Origin: JBLIKP01 sp047635375
Lineage (GTDB): Bacteria > Bacteroidota > Bacteroidia > Sphingobacteriales > Sphingobacteriaceae
DNA: 20,332 nucleotides
Reading direction: 5' to 3'
Assembly (NCBI GenBank): GCA_047635375.1
Contig: JBLIKP010000039.1
Span: forward strand, 1 to 20,332
The notes under the pieces are model-generated. The model saw nothing but the letters and a program-made list of their open reading frames with translations. It was not told where the DNA came from and made no database searches. Positions 14,166 through 20,332 of the stretch are shown here, piece by piece. The number at the start of each line of letters is the position of its first letter. The stretch's first letter is position 1. Position numbers and translations under genes: made by a program.

Positions 14166-14222
14166 ATGAATAGGGTTTTATCCAATTTTCAAGCACCAAA
14201 TATTTTTATTTATACTGAATGA
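14166..14222 (+). CDS. Possible 18-codon leader peptide overlapping the E1 start
   Basis: ATG at 14166 opens MNRVLSNFQAPNIFIYTE and stops at TGA 14220-14222, overlapping the E1 start codon as ATGA. This geometry is typical of translational coupling. Four of the 18 codons are for Val, Leu or Ile, the amino acids degraded through a branched-chain oxoacid dehydrogenase, but that is near what AT-rich DNA gives by chance. No attenuator hairpin is evident beyond a weak ACCCTA/TAGGGT pair. It may be fortuitous. Confidence 0.3.
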   Translation: MNRVLSNFQAPNIFIYTE

Positions 14223-16648
14223 AAAAGGAACAACACGTAACAGCTACTGCCGGACAGGAGCTTTCTTTTGAAGATTTTAAGCAAGAAGTGCTAAATGATT
14301 ACCGCATTGGGTGGGAATCAAGACATGCTAGTTTAATTGGTAGAAAAGAAGTTTTAACCGGAAAAGCAAAATTCGGAATTTTTGGAGATGGAAAAGAAGT
14401 TGCCCAATTGGCAATGGCTAAAGTTTTCCAAAAAGGAGATTTCCGTGCTGGATATTACCGCGACCAAACGTTCATGTTTGCCGGTGAAATGAGCAACATT
14501 ACGGAGTTTTTCGCACAGTTATACGCCAATCCTGACGTGGATAAAGAGCCCTGCTCGGCTGGACGTATGATGAATGGTCACTACGGTACGCGATCTCTTG
14601 ACGAAAACGGAAATTGGAAAAACCTGATGGAGCAGAAAAATTCTTCTGCCGACATCTCTCCAACCGCAGGTCAGATGCCTCGATTAGTTGGGTTAGCACA
14701 AGCATCAAAGTTATACCGTGATAACCCAGCGCTCCACGACATGGACACCTTCTCCAACCAAGGAAATGAGATTGCCTTTGGTACGATTGGTAACGCGTCA
14801 AGCGCAGAAGGGCTTTTCTTCGAAGCGATAAACGCAGCAGGTGTACTTCGTATTCCCATGCTAATGAGTATTTGGGATGATGGATACGGGATTTCTGTAC
14901 CTGGAAAATATCAAATAACAAAAGACAATATAAGCGCCATTCTTAGCGGTTTCCAAACCGATGAAAATGGCTTAGGATATGAAATGTTCGTCGTAAACGG
15001 CTGGGATTATCCGGCATTAGTGGAGACTTATCAAAAAGCAGCAAAAGTTTGCCGTGAACAACATACTCCAGTATTAATTCACGTGAAAGAGGTGACACAG
15101 CCACAAGGTCACTCTACCTCAGGGTCACACGAGCGCTATAAGTCTAAAGAGCGTTTACAGTGGGAAAAGGATTTCGACTGCCTTGTGAAAATGAGGGAAT
15201 GGATGCTAGAAAGTGGTGTGGCTTCCACCGAAGCACTTGACCAAATCGAGAAAGACGCAAAAAAACATGCTGGTGAGTGCAAACGTACCGCATGGGCAGA
15301 TTTCATCGAGCCTATCAAAGCCGAAGCCCAAGAAGCTATGGACGCATTGGCTAATTTAGCTTCTGCTTCAAACAATGGCGACGAAATTAATGACTCAATA
15401 AAAAGCCTACAATCTCCAATCGGAGACCCAAACCGTAAGGAAGTTATGCTTGCTGTTAGAAGAGCCTTGTACATTACACGTGGGCAAGATTCAGATGCAA
15501 GGACAGCCTTGTTGAACTGGAAAAACGGCATGGACAGCGTCAACACAGAGCGGTTTAACAGTTACTTGTACAGTAACTCTACTGAGTCGGCCATGAATAT
15601 TCAAGAAATCAAGCCGATTTACGATGATAAGGTAAAGCACGTTGACGGACGTGAAGTTTTACTTGCTGCCTTCGACGATATGTTTACGCGCGACAAGCGT
15701 GTGGTTGCTTTCGGGGAAGATCTTGGGAAGATTGGTGATGTAAACCAAGGCTTTGCCGGACTTCAAGAAAAGCACGGTGAAATCAGAATTTTCGATACTG
15801 GAATTCGTGAAGCTACTATCATTGGGCAAGGTATTGGTCTCGCTTTGCGCGGATTAAGACCTATCGCCGAAATCCAGTACCTAGATTACTTAATGTACGG
15901 ACTGGAGCCATTGTACGACGATTTATCAACACTACAGTATAGAACCAAAGGTGGCCAAAAAGCACCTTTAATCATCCGTACCCGTGGTCACCGACTAGAG
16001 GGAATCTGGCATGCAGGCTCACCTATAGGAATGATTTTAAACGCTATCCGCGGAATCTACGTACTTGTCCCTCGCGACATGACACGTGCCGCAGGATTTT
16101 ACAATACACTTTTACAATCTGACGAGCCTGGTTTAGTAATTGAATGCCTTAATGGATACCGCTTAAAAGAACAACTTCCAGAGAATATCGCCGAAATGAC
16201 CGTTCCCTTAGGTGTTGTTGAAACACTTCAAGAAGGAAGCGATCTTACCCTAGTGACTTACGGCTCTTGCGTAAGAGTAGCTCAAGAGGCCATGGTTTTA
16301 CTTGCGCAGATGGGAATTTCAGTGGAACTTATCGATGTGCAATCGCTACTTCCTTTCGACATCAACCACGATATTGTGGCGTCGTTAAAGAAAACAAACA
16401 GGCTTGTAGTTTTTGACGAAGATGTTCCAGGAGGAGCCTCATCGTTTATTCTACAAAAAGTACTGGAAGAACAAGGGGGATATTTCCACCTAGATTCTAA
16501 GCCACTAACCATCACAGCAAAAGAACATCGTCCAGCCTACGGTACTGACGGAGATTACTTCTCCAAACCAAGCACCGAAGATGTGGTAGATGCCATTTAC
16601 AATATGATGAGGGAAGTTAATCCAGGAGAATTTCCAGAGATTAATTAA
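14219..16648 (+). CDS. Fused alpha/beta E1 component of a 2-oxoacid (branched-chain type) dehydrogenase
   Basis: The 809-aa protein joins both E1 subunits, which are separate chains in many bacteria. The alpha half (about 1-390) has FGDGKEVAQLA, GRMMNGHYGTRS and the thiamine-diphosphate/Mg region GNASSAEG (191-198) through WDDGYGIS (from W219). The beta half (about 463-809) starts at VDGREVLLAAFDDM and has the catalytic-type glutamate E500 in FGEDLG, the FDTGIREATIIGQGIGLAL segment, GSPIGMI, and DEDVPGGASS near the C-terminus. With E2 and E3 it decarboxylates 2-oxoacids and passes the acyl group to lipoamide; neither partner is encoded here. Branched-chain oxoacids are the likeliest substrate by resemblance, pyruvate less so. 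Between the halves lies a charged, Ala-rich linker. The gene has its own promoter and terminator. Confidence 0.9.
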   Translation: MKKEQHVTATAGQELSFEDFKQEVLNDYRIGWESRHASLIGRKEVLTGKAKFGIFGDGKEVAQLAMAKVFQKGDFRAGYYRDQTFMFAGEMSNITEFFAQLYANPDVDKEPCSAGRMMNGHYGTRSLDENGNWKNLMEQKNSSADISPTAGQMPRLVGLAQASKLYRDNPALHDMDTFSNQGNEIAFGTIGNASSAEGLFFEAINAAGVLRIPMLMSIWDDGYGISVPGKYQITKDNISAILSGFQTDENGLGYEMFVVNGWDYPALVETYQKAAKVCREQHTPVLIHVKEVTQPQGHSTSGSHERYKSKERLQWEKDFDCLVKMREWMLESGVASTEALDQIEKDAKKHAGECKRTAWADFIEPIKAEAQEAMDALANLASASNNGDEINDSIKSLQSPIGDPNRKEVMLAVRRALYITRGQDSDARTALLNWKNGMDSVNTERFNSYLYSNSTESAMNIQEIKPIYDDKVKHVDGREVLLAAFDDMFTRDKRVVAFGEDLGKIGDVNQGFAGLQEKHGEIRIFDTGIREATIIGQGIGLALRGLRPIAEIQYLDYLMYGLEPLYDDLSTLQYRTKGGQKAPLIIRTRGHRLEGIWHAGSPIGMILNAIRGIYVLVPRDMTRAAGFYNTLLQSDEPGLVIECLNGYRLKEQLPENIAEMTVPLGVVETLQEGSDLTLVTYGSCVRVAQEAMVLLAQMGISVELIDVQSLLPFDINHDIVASLKKTNRLVVFDEDVPGGASSFILQKVLEEQGGYFHLDSKPLTITAKEHRPAYGTDGDYFSKPSTEDVVDAIYNMMREVNPGEFPEIN

Positions 16649-16660
16649 TCCCAAAAACTA

Positions 16661-16692
16661 AAAAAGCCCGTTCAAATGAACGGGCTTTTTTT
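16661..16692 (+). terminator. Rho-independent terminator of the E1 gene
   Basis: AAAAAGCCCGTTCA pairs with TGAACGGGCTTTTT around a two- to four-base loop and runs into further T residues, twelve bases after the stop codon. Confidence 0.94.
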
Positions 16693-16794
16693 GTGCTTAT
16701 TTTTATAGATCAAGTTTTAACCTAAACGGTCAACCTATTTCAGGCAAAGTCAGGGACGTACACATACCTCATAACTCATCACTAATTTAGGTCC

Positions 16795-16881
16795 TCTAGA
16801 GCCCCGTCGAAAGATAGACGGGTTGTATAAATAGATTCAGTATAGAAGCATCGTTTCTCGACCCAGCTCGAAATGACGGTT
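16795..16881. repeat. Dispersed intergenic repeat, unit 1
   Basis: The unit starts TCTAGAGCC, carries the hairpin CCCGTC-GAAAGATA-GACGGG and ends GCTCGAAATGACGGTT. It matches unit 2 along its length at most positions. This kind of sequence (CGAAATGACGG next to a GAGC motif) is familiar from intergenic repeats of Bacteroidota genomes. Confidence 0.8.
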
Positions 16882-16905
16882 CTGGTTTATTAACGTCATT
16901 AGTCA

Positions 16906-16991
16906 TCTAGAGCCTGTCGAAAGATAGACGGTTTGTTTAGGGAGATTTAGTATAGTAGCATCGTTTCTCTACGGAGCTCGAAATGACGGTT
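16906..16991. repeat. Dispersed intergenic repeat, unit 2
   Basis: A direct copy of unit 1, separated from it by 24 bases. The hairpin here reads CTGTC-GAAAGATA-GACGG, with a T-G wobble in place of the C-G pair of unit 1. It ends with the same GAGCTCGAAATGACGGTT-type tail (one base differs next to the GAGC). Confidence 0.8.
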
Positions 16992-17095
16992 TTCGTTATT
17001 TAGAAAGCAGAAAGGAACAAGAAGCAAGTAGTAAAAAATCTTAGAGTTTAACCGGTTCTTTAGGTTTTAATTTGAAATTTGAAAATATTAACTTT

Positions 17096-17119
17096 TGCAC
17101 TCATGCACTCTTGCACTTA
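17096..17119. repeat. Triple tandem 8-bp repeat
   Basis: TGCACTCA, TGCACTCT and TGCACTTA follow one another without spacing, sharing TGCACT. It is too short and too varied for a clear role. Confidence 0.6.
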
Positions 17120-17126
17120 AAACAAA

Positions 17127-17160
17127 GTCCTCTAAAGCCTGTCGAAAAATAGACAGATTT
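17127..17160. repeat. Dispersed intergenic repeat, partial unit 3
   Basis: GTCCTCTAAAGCCTGTCGAA repeats the beginning of unit 1, with the same GTCC lead-in, and continues through the hairpin CTGTC-GAAAAATA-GACAG. The second half of the unit, with the CGAAATGACGG tail, is absent. Confidence 0.65.
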
Positions 17161-17198
17161 TAAAGCGAGAAACAGAATAGTCCATCTCTTCTCTAAAT

Positions 17199-18557
17199 CT
17201 AATTCCCGATTAACAATTTCCCAGAATTACTCCTTTTTTTATTGGTCCAAACATAAAAACCAGAATTTAGAGGTACAATTATTTTGCTTAAAGCCTGTAC
17301 GTCTATCTCTAAAATTAACTGTCCCATTAAATTGTAAATATAAACTTTATCTGACGTAGTGGCATGATTAGAAATCTCAATACTTACCCCCGTTTGAACA
17401 ATATTCAATTCACGAGTGGTTTCATTTACTGCGAAAGGAATATTTGTTACGATTTCTTCATTACAAATTTTGATTCCGTCGTACTGTAATTCTCCGACAC
17501 CGTTTTTTATAATAGTAATCCGATCCAAATTGTAATGACAACCATTGTAATCAATGAGGTATCTACGTTTCATATCCATTCGGAAAGTGTCGGGTAGGTT
17601 ATAAAGTTTATTCGCTCGATAAATTTGAATAAACATTGTATCTGATTTTACTCTACCCGAATTTTTTTCATTAATAACTATCAGTCCCTCTTTTGAAGAT
17701 AAAATTTGCTCATGCTCAATTCCTGTGAGACTGTCCTCTATTTTCTCCCATGTTCCATCAAAATACTTGAATAAAAAATAATTATTCTTTTCTTCATCAA
17801 GCTCTCCATTTGCAGCAACAAAAAGGGTGTCGTTAAAGTTGGTTATGGAGGCAACACTATAGAATTGTTTCGCGGAAAACTCCTGCCAACCTGTTTCCGT
17901 CAAACGCGCTAACCCTAAATTTAATGGTCCTGCCGCATCACCCCTTGCAATAAGTTGCCCCTCGTAAACCAACAAATCAGACATCCATCCTGGATAAGTA
18001 AAATTTAAATTCTCCCATGAAGTCCCATTAAATTTAAAAATCATATTCTCCTTAAACCCTTGATTAGTTTCAACATTTGAAACATAATAATAATCACCCT
18101 CAAAGTAAGCCCATGCCGCATAATCCTCTTTTTGAACAAACGGAGTACGTTGAATAAGATTTTCCATATTGAGGTCAATTTCAAAAATTGCAAAGGAATC
18201 TTTCAATCCAAGCGAATTAGGAAAAGGTTGGGCGTAATAATTTATAAATAACAAAGAGGTATCGCTCGATAAAATCATATCAAATGGCAAGTTATCTGCC
18301 TCAAAACTCGAGTCAAGCTCAGCAAAAACATTCCCCTCATAGGTAGTTACTTGATTATTTTGGAATTTAAAGATTTTATTAACGGGATTCCCATTAAATT
18401 CACTGACAGATCCTAAACCAAAATAGGCATCCCCAAGCTGAATCATATCCACCAGCCAGCGTTTATGATTGAAATCTGTTTGTGGGTAGACGTATTGGGC
18501 CAATGAATTGGTGGCGAAAACAAACAGAAATGTAAATCCTAAAAGTACTTTTTTCAT
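17199..18557 (-). CDS. T9SS-secreted protein, probably beta-propeller-like
   Basis: The 452-aa protein has a signal peptide (about 1-20, MKKVLLGFTFLFVFATNSLA). Its body of repeated short strands has Trp-containing turns such as GTSWENLNF, ETGWQEFSA and DGTWEKIED, as in propeller or kelch proteins. The C-terminal T9SS type A sorting domain lies at about 376-452 (VYIYNLMGQLILEID, NSGFYVWTN). Its start lies four bases after the stop of the larger secreted gene, so both are one operon. The same arrangement is found at 6158-11928, whose small partner also has Trp/Asn turns but adds two Ig/cadherin-like repeats that are absent here. No enzymatic motif is seen. It is probably a surface or released protein acting with its large partner. 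Confidence 0.82.
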   Translation of the reverse strand: MKKVLLGFTFLFVFATNSLAQYVYPQTDFNHKRWLVDMIQLGDAYFGLGSVSEFNGNPVNKIFKFQNNQVTTYEGNVFAELDSSFEADNLPFDMILSSDTSLLFINYYAQPFPNSLGLKDSFAIFEIDLNMENLIQRTPFVQKEDYAAWAYFEGDYYYVSNVETNQGFKENMIFKFNGTSWENLNFTYPGWMSDLLVYEGQLIARGDAAGPLNLGLARLTETGWQEFSAKQFYSVASITNFNDTLFVAANGELDEEKNNYFLFKYFDGTWEKIEDSLTGIEHEQILSSKEGLIVINEKNSGRVKSDTMFIQIYRANKLYNLPDTFRMDMKRRYLIDYNGCHYNLDRITIIKNGVGELQYDGIKICNEEIVTNIPFAVNETTRELNIVQTGVSIEISNHATTSDKVYIYNLMGQLILEIDVQALSKIIVPLNSGFYVWTNKKRSNSGKLLIGN

Positions 18558-18561
18558 GGCT

Positions 18562-20332
18562 TTATTTAATAATTAGACTTTTTATTACGGTTTCATTTTT
18601 TGTTGATATAACTTTTATCAGATAAAAACCAGCATTAATAGTATTTCCTAATTGAACTTCTATTTCAGACTGTTTTTCAAACCTTTCTGAAAAGTGTACT
18701 TTCCCTAAAAGGTCAATTATTTCAATTATTTCTATTGCATTGGTACCAACAACAAACACGTTATCCACCACAGGATTTGGATAAATAGAAATTTCAAATT
18801 CATTTGAATTTGAAGACTTTGAATCAAAACTTGTTTTATTATCACCCCCGGTAACAGGCTCCACTCCGCAAAAATAGCAATTCAGCACATTATAACAGGT
18901 TTTCACTTCCTCACCGGTTAACACATTGGTTTCAGTCCTTGTAAATCTTGTTTCGTCACCGTACGGCAGATCGTTTTCATTTAGAAAAACAAATTGCCCA
19001 TCGTTACTTTCATTAAAACCTGAAGGACTCCATGAAAATTCCGACAAGCCATTAACAGGGGCTGAAGAAGGAATCCCGATTCGAATTTCTCCACCACAGA
19101 TTTTGCGCAATTCACAAGGAACTTCAATTGTGGGATCATCCCCCAAAGCATGTTGACAGTTAGTGATTGCTTCGGGAATACATACTTTTACCTTGTCAAT
19201 TTCTTCCTCACAGTCTTCAACGGCTATTAAATTTTTATTAGGATCATATTGCTCGTAAGTAATCCTTTTAAAATTGGTATAAGTATTGCAATAAATATTC
19301 GAATTAAAATGTTCCGCACATACTATCGCAAAGTCGTTGTCAGGATCAGGTGTATTTAAAGGATCGTACCCTGCATATTTTGATGAATTTGTCCAATAAG
19401 TTTTGACTTCACCCTTTAATAATGGTTCACCTTCTAGTGGCTTTGTACTGCCATAAAGTCCCAATGGAAAATAGCTCCCTGGTACACCACATTCCAACCT
19501 CAATGCATTCTCAGTAACAAATCCAAATCTCAATTGGGCTTCATTTCCATTGCGCACATTTATTATTATTTTAGCAGGCGTCGTCGATTCGACTTCTGCA
19601 TTGCAAATTAGGTCGTATTCAACTTTGAAAACAAATAAATTTGTTAGTCCAAACGGCACATCATAAACAATGCTATTACCGGTTGCTCCTTCTATTACAG
19701 GACCATTTGGGTAATTTTCTCTCCATATATAGGTGGCACCGTTTTCACCAGTAAATGAAATATCTTTTTCACCAGATTCACAAAAGGAATATGTAACACC
19801 TACAGGTGGTAGAACGACCAAGGGAACTCCAGTTACCGTATAGGTAAATGGGGCTTTTCCTCCCCGGATTATTGTTGCATCACATGGTCCCTCCTTTTCA
19901 TAGGCATAATGTAAAATAGTCTCACCGTAAGGAAAATTATAAGAAAAAGATGCTCCTCTGCCAATTTCTTCATAATTGGAACCTCCTGGGACAATCTTTA
20001 TTTTATACCATACAACCTCATACCCCGCTTTTTCTTCGACTTCAACGGTTTTTTCTCCAGGGCAGAGGTCTGCATCAACTCCGGGCAGTGCAATTGGAGC
20101 TTCAATGTTAATATTTTCAAGCAACACCGGTCTATTTAAAATTAAACGTTCACATCTTGTTTGCCAATTTCCAGATTTTCGGCGATAGGCTCGAACTTTT
20201 ATTTCAACATCACCCGCAATCCAATGACAAGGGATAACAAAATCCATTTGCAAACTAGGGTGATCATTAACACCATTATCACCAGCATGATCAATGTTTT
20301 GACCTACGCAAATAGTCTCTTCAGGCCCATTT
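18562..20332 (-). CDS. Large T9SS-secreted Ig-like modular protein, C-terminal part
   Basis: The frame stays open to the right edge, so the N-terminus is outside the window. The ATG at 20253 is internal, because in-frame codons reading ETICVGQNIDHAGDNG precede it. About 590 residues are visible. Modules begin with patterns such as LPGVDADLCPGEKTVEV and LPPVGVTYSFCESGEKDIS, in which a cysteine is followed by a strand and then a Trp (EVVWYKIK, ATYIWREN). This is typical of Ig/PKD-like repeats in Bacteroidota adhesin-like proteins. A segment EFSWSPSGFNES matches the YYWEPGIGLS segment of the 1237-aa protein in place and type. The end is a T9SS type A sorting domain (ISIYPNPVVDNVFV, IIDLLGKVHFSE, GFYLIKV). 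It is the upstream gene of the second secreted-protein operon. Confidence 0.85.
   Translation of the reverse strand, partial: NGPEETICVGQNIDHAGDNGVNDHPSLQMDFVIPCHWIAGDVEIKVRAYRRKSGNWQTRCERLILNRPVLLENINIEAPIALPGVDADLCPGEKTVEVEEKAGYEVVWYKIKIVPGGSNYEEIGRGASFSYNFPYGETILHYAYEKEGPCDATIIRGGKAPFTYTVTGVPLVVLPPVGVTYSFCESGEKDISFTGENGATYIWRENYPNGPVIEGATGNSIVYDVPFGLTNLFVFKVEYDLICNAEVESTTPAKIIINVRNGNEAQLRFGFVTENALRLECGVPGSYFPLGLYGSTKPLEGEPLLKGEVKTYWTNSSKYAGYDPLNTPDPDNDFAIVCAEHFNSNIYCNTYTNFKRITYEQYDPNKNLIAVEDCEEEIDKVKVCIPEAITNCQHALGDDPTIEVPCELRKICGGEIRIGIPSSAPVNGLSEFSWSPSGFNESNDGQFVFLNENDLPYGDETRFTRTETNVLTGEEVKTCYNVLNCYFCGVEPVTGGDNKTSFDSKSSNSNEFEISIYPNPVVDNVFVVGTNAIEIIEIIDLLGKVHFSERFEKQSEIEVQLGNTINAGFYLIKVISTKNETVIKSLIIK

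Larger units (their letters stand above)
16693..17198. other. Gene-free intergenic region with dispersed repeats
   Basis: About 500 bases without a credible gene lie between the E1 terminator and the 3' end of the second secreted operon. They hold two full and one partial copy of a hairpin-bearing repeat and a short triple tandem repeat, each listed separately. No terminator is obvious at the 3' end of the minus-strand operon. The remaining DNA is AT-rich and unremarkable. Confidence 0.7.

Noticed and set aside
14166..14222. Classical attenuator with leader peptide before the E1 gene
   Set aside because: No terminator hairpin with a T run lies between the ORF and the gene, so classical attenuation is not supported; only possible translational coupling is kept.
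14499..15546. Long minus-strand open frames inside the E1 gene
   Set aside because: They are antisense to a gene with clear catalytic motifs and show no protein-like pattern.
16795..17160. CRISPR array or tandem repeat array
   Set aside because: Units are about 87 bases, only two are full length, and spacing and identity are irregular; no short repeats alternate with uniform spacers and no cas gene is near.
20189..20253. ATG at 20253 as the true start of the right-hand secreted protein
   Set aside because: The frame continues upstream to the window edge with module-like sequence, and no signal peptide follows this ATG.

Overview
The window looks like chromosomal DNA from a member of the Bacteroidota, probably Flavobacteriia or a close marine relative. 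The evidence is AT-rich DNA, promoters of the TTG-N19-TAnnTTTG type, little sign of Shine-Dalgarno sites, several secreted proteins with the type IX secretion (T9SS) C-terminal sorting domain, a fused alpha/beta 2-oxoacid dehydrogenase E1, and a tmRNA with a GENNYAMAA tag and no encoded CCA. Genus or species cannot be read from this sequence.

Layout, left to right. (1) 1-725: N-terminal part of a GT-C membrane glycosyltransferase on the minus strand, running off the left edge. (2) 826-1234: tmRNA gene ssrA with its promoter and terminator. (3) 1252-1861: decayed coding sequence, including a frameshifted relative of the next small gene. (4) 1868-4330: a perfect palindrome, an unknown 128-aa protein and a TPR sensor histidine kinase with no response regulator nearby. 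(5) 4384-5631: a saccharopine-dehydrogenase-like enzyme and its terminator. (6) 5630-12251: an apparently inserted segment. On its left is a truncated duplicate of the end of the aminotransferase gene, joined directly to a relic of an XRE/HigA-type antitoxin. It then carries a two-gene operon of T9SS cargo proteins. On its right it ends at the intact aminotransferase gene. (7) 12273-16692: housekeeping metabolism, with a class I/II aminotransferase, a secreted DUF1573 protein and, divergently, a branched-chain-type 2-oxoacid dehydrogenase E1. (8) 16693-17198: gene-free DNA with dispersed hairpin repeats. (9) 17199-20332: a second T9SS cargo operon built like the first, running off the right edge.

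How the parts relate. The aminotransferase and the E1 are both compatible with amino-acid catabolism, and the saccharopine-dehydrogenase-like enzyme fits lysine metabolism, but nothing here proves one pathway. The two large/small secreted-protein pairs look like variants of one surface-protein cassette. A 24-bp sequence containing an 18-bp palindrome occurs twice, once before the small-protein/kinase operon and once before the first secreted operon. This raises the possibility that one regulator links sensing with surface display.

The strongest unexpected signals are four: the 220-bp flanking duplication, whose eight differences are all synonymous; the antitoxin relic at its breakpoint; the shared palindrome; and a (GT)7 tract upstream of a 1237-aa secreted protein, where removing one GT unit would connect an upstream ATG to an otherwise start-less signal peptide.
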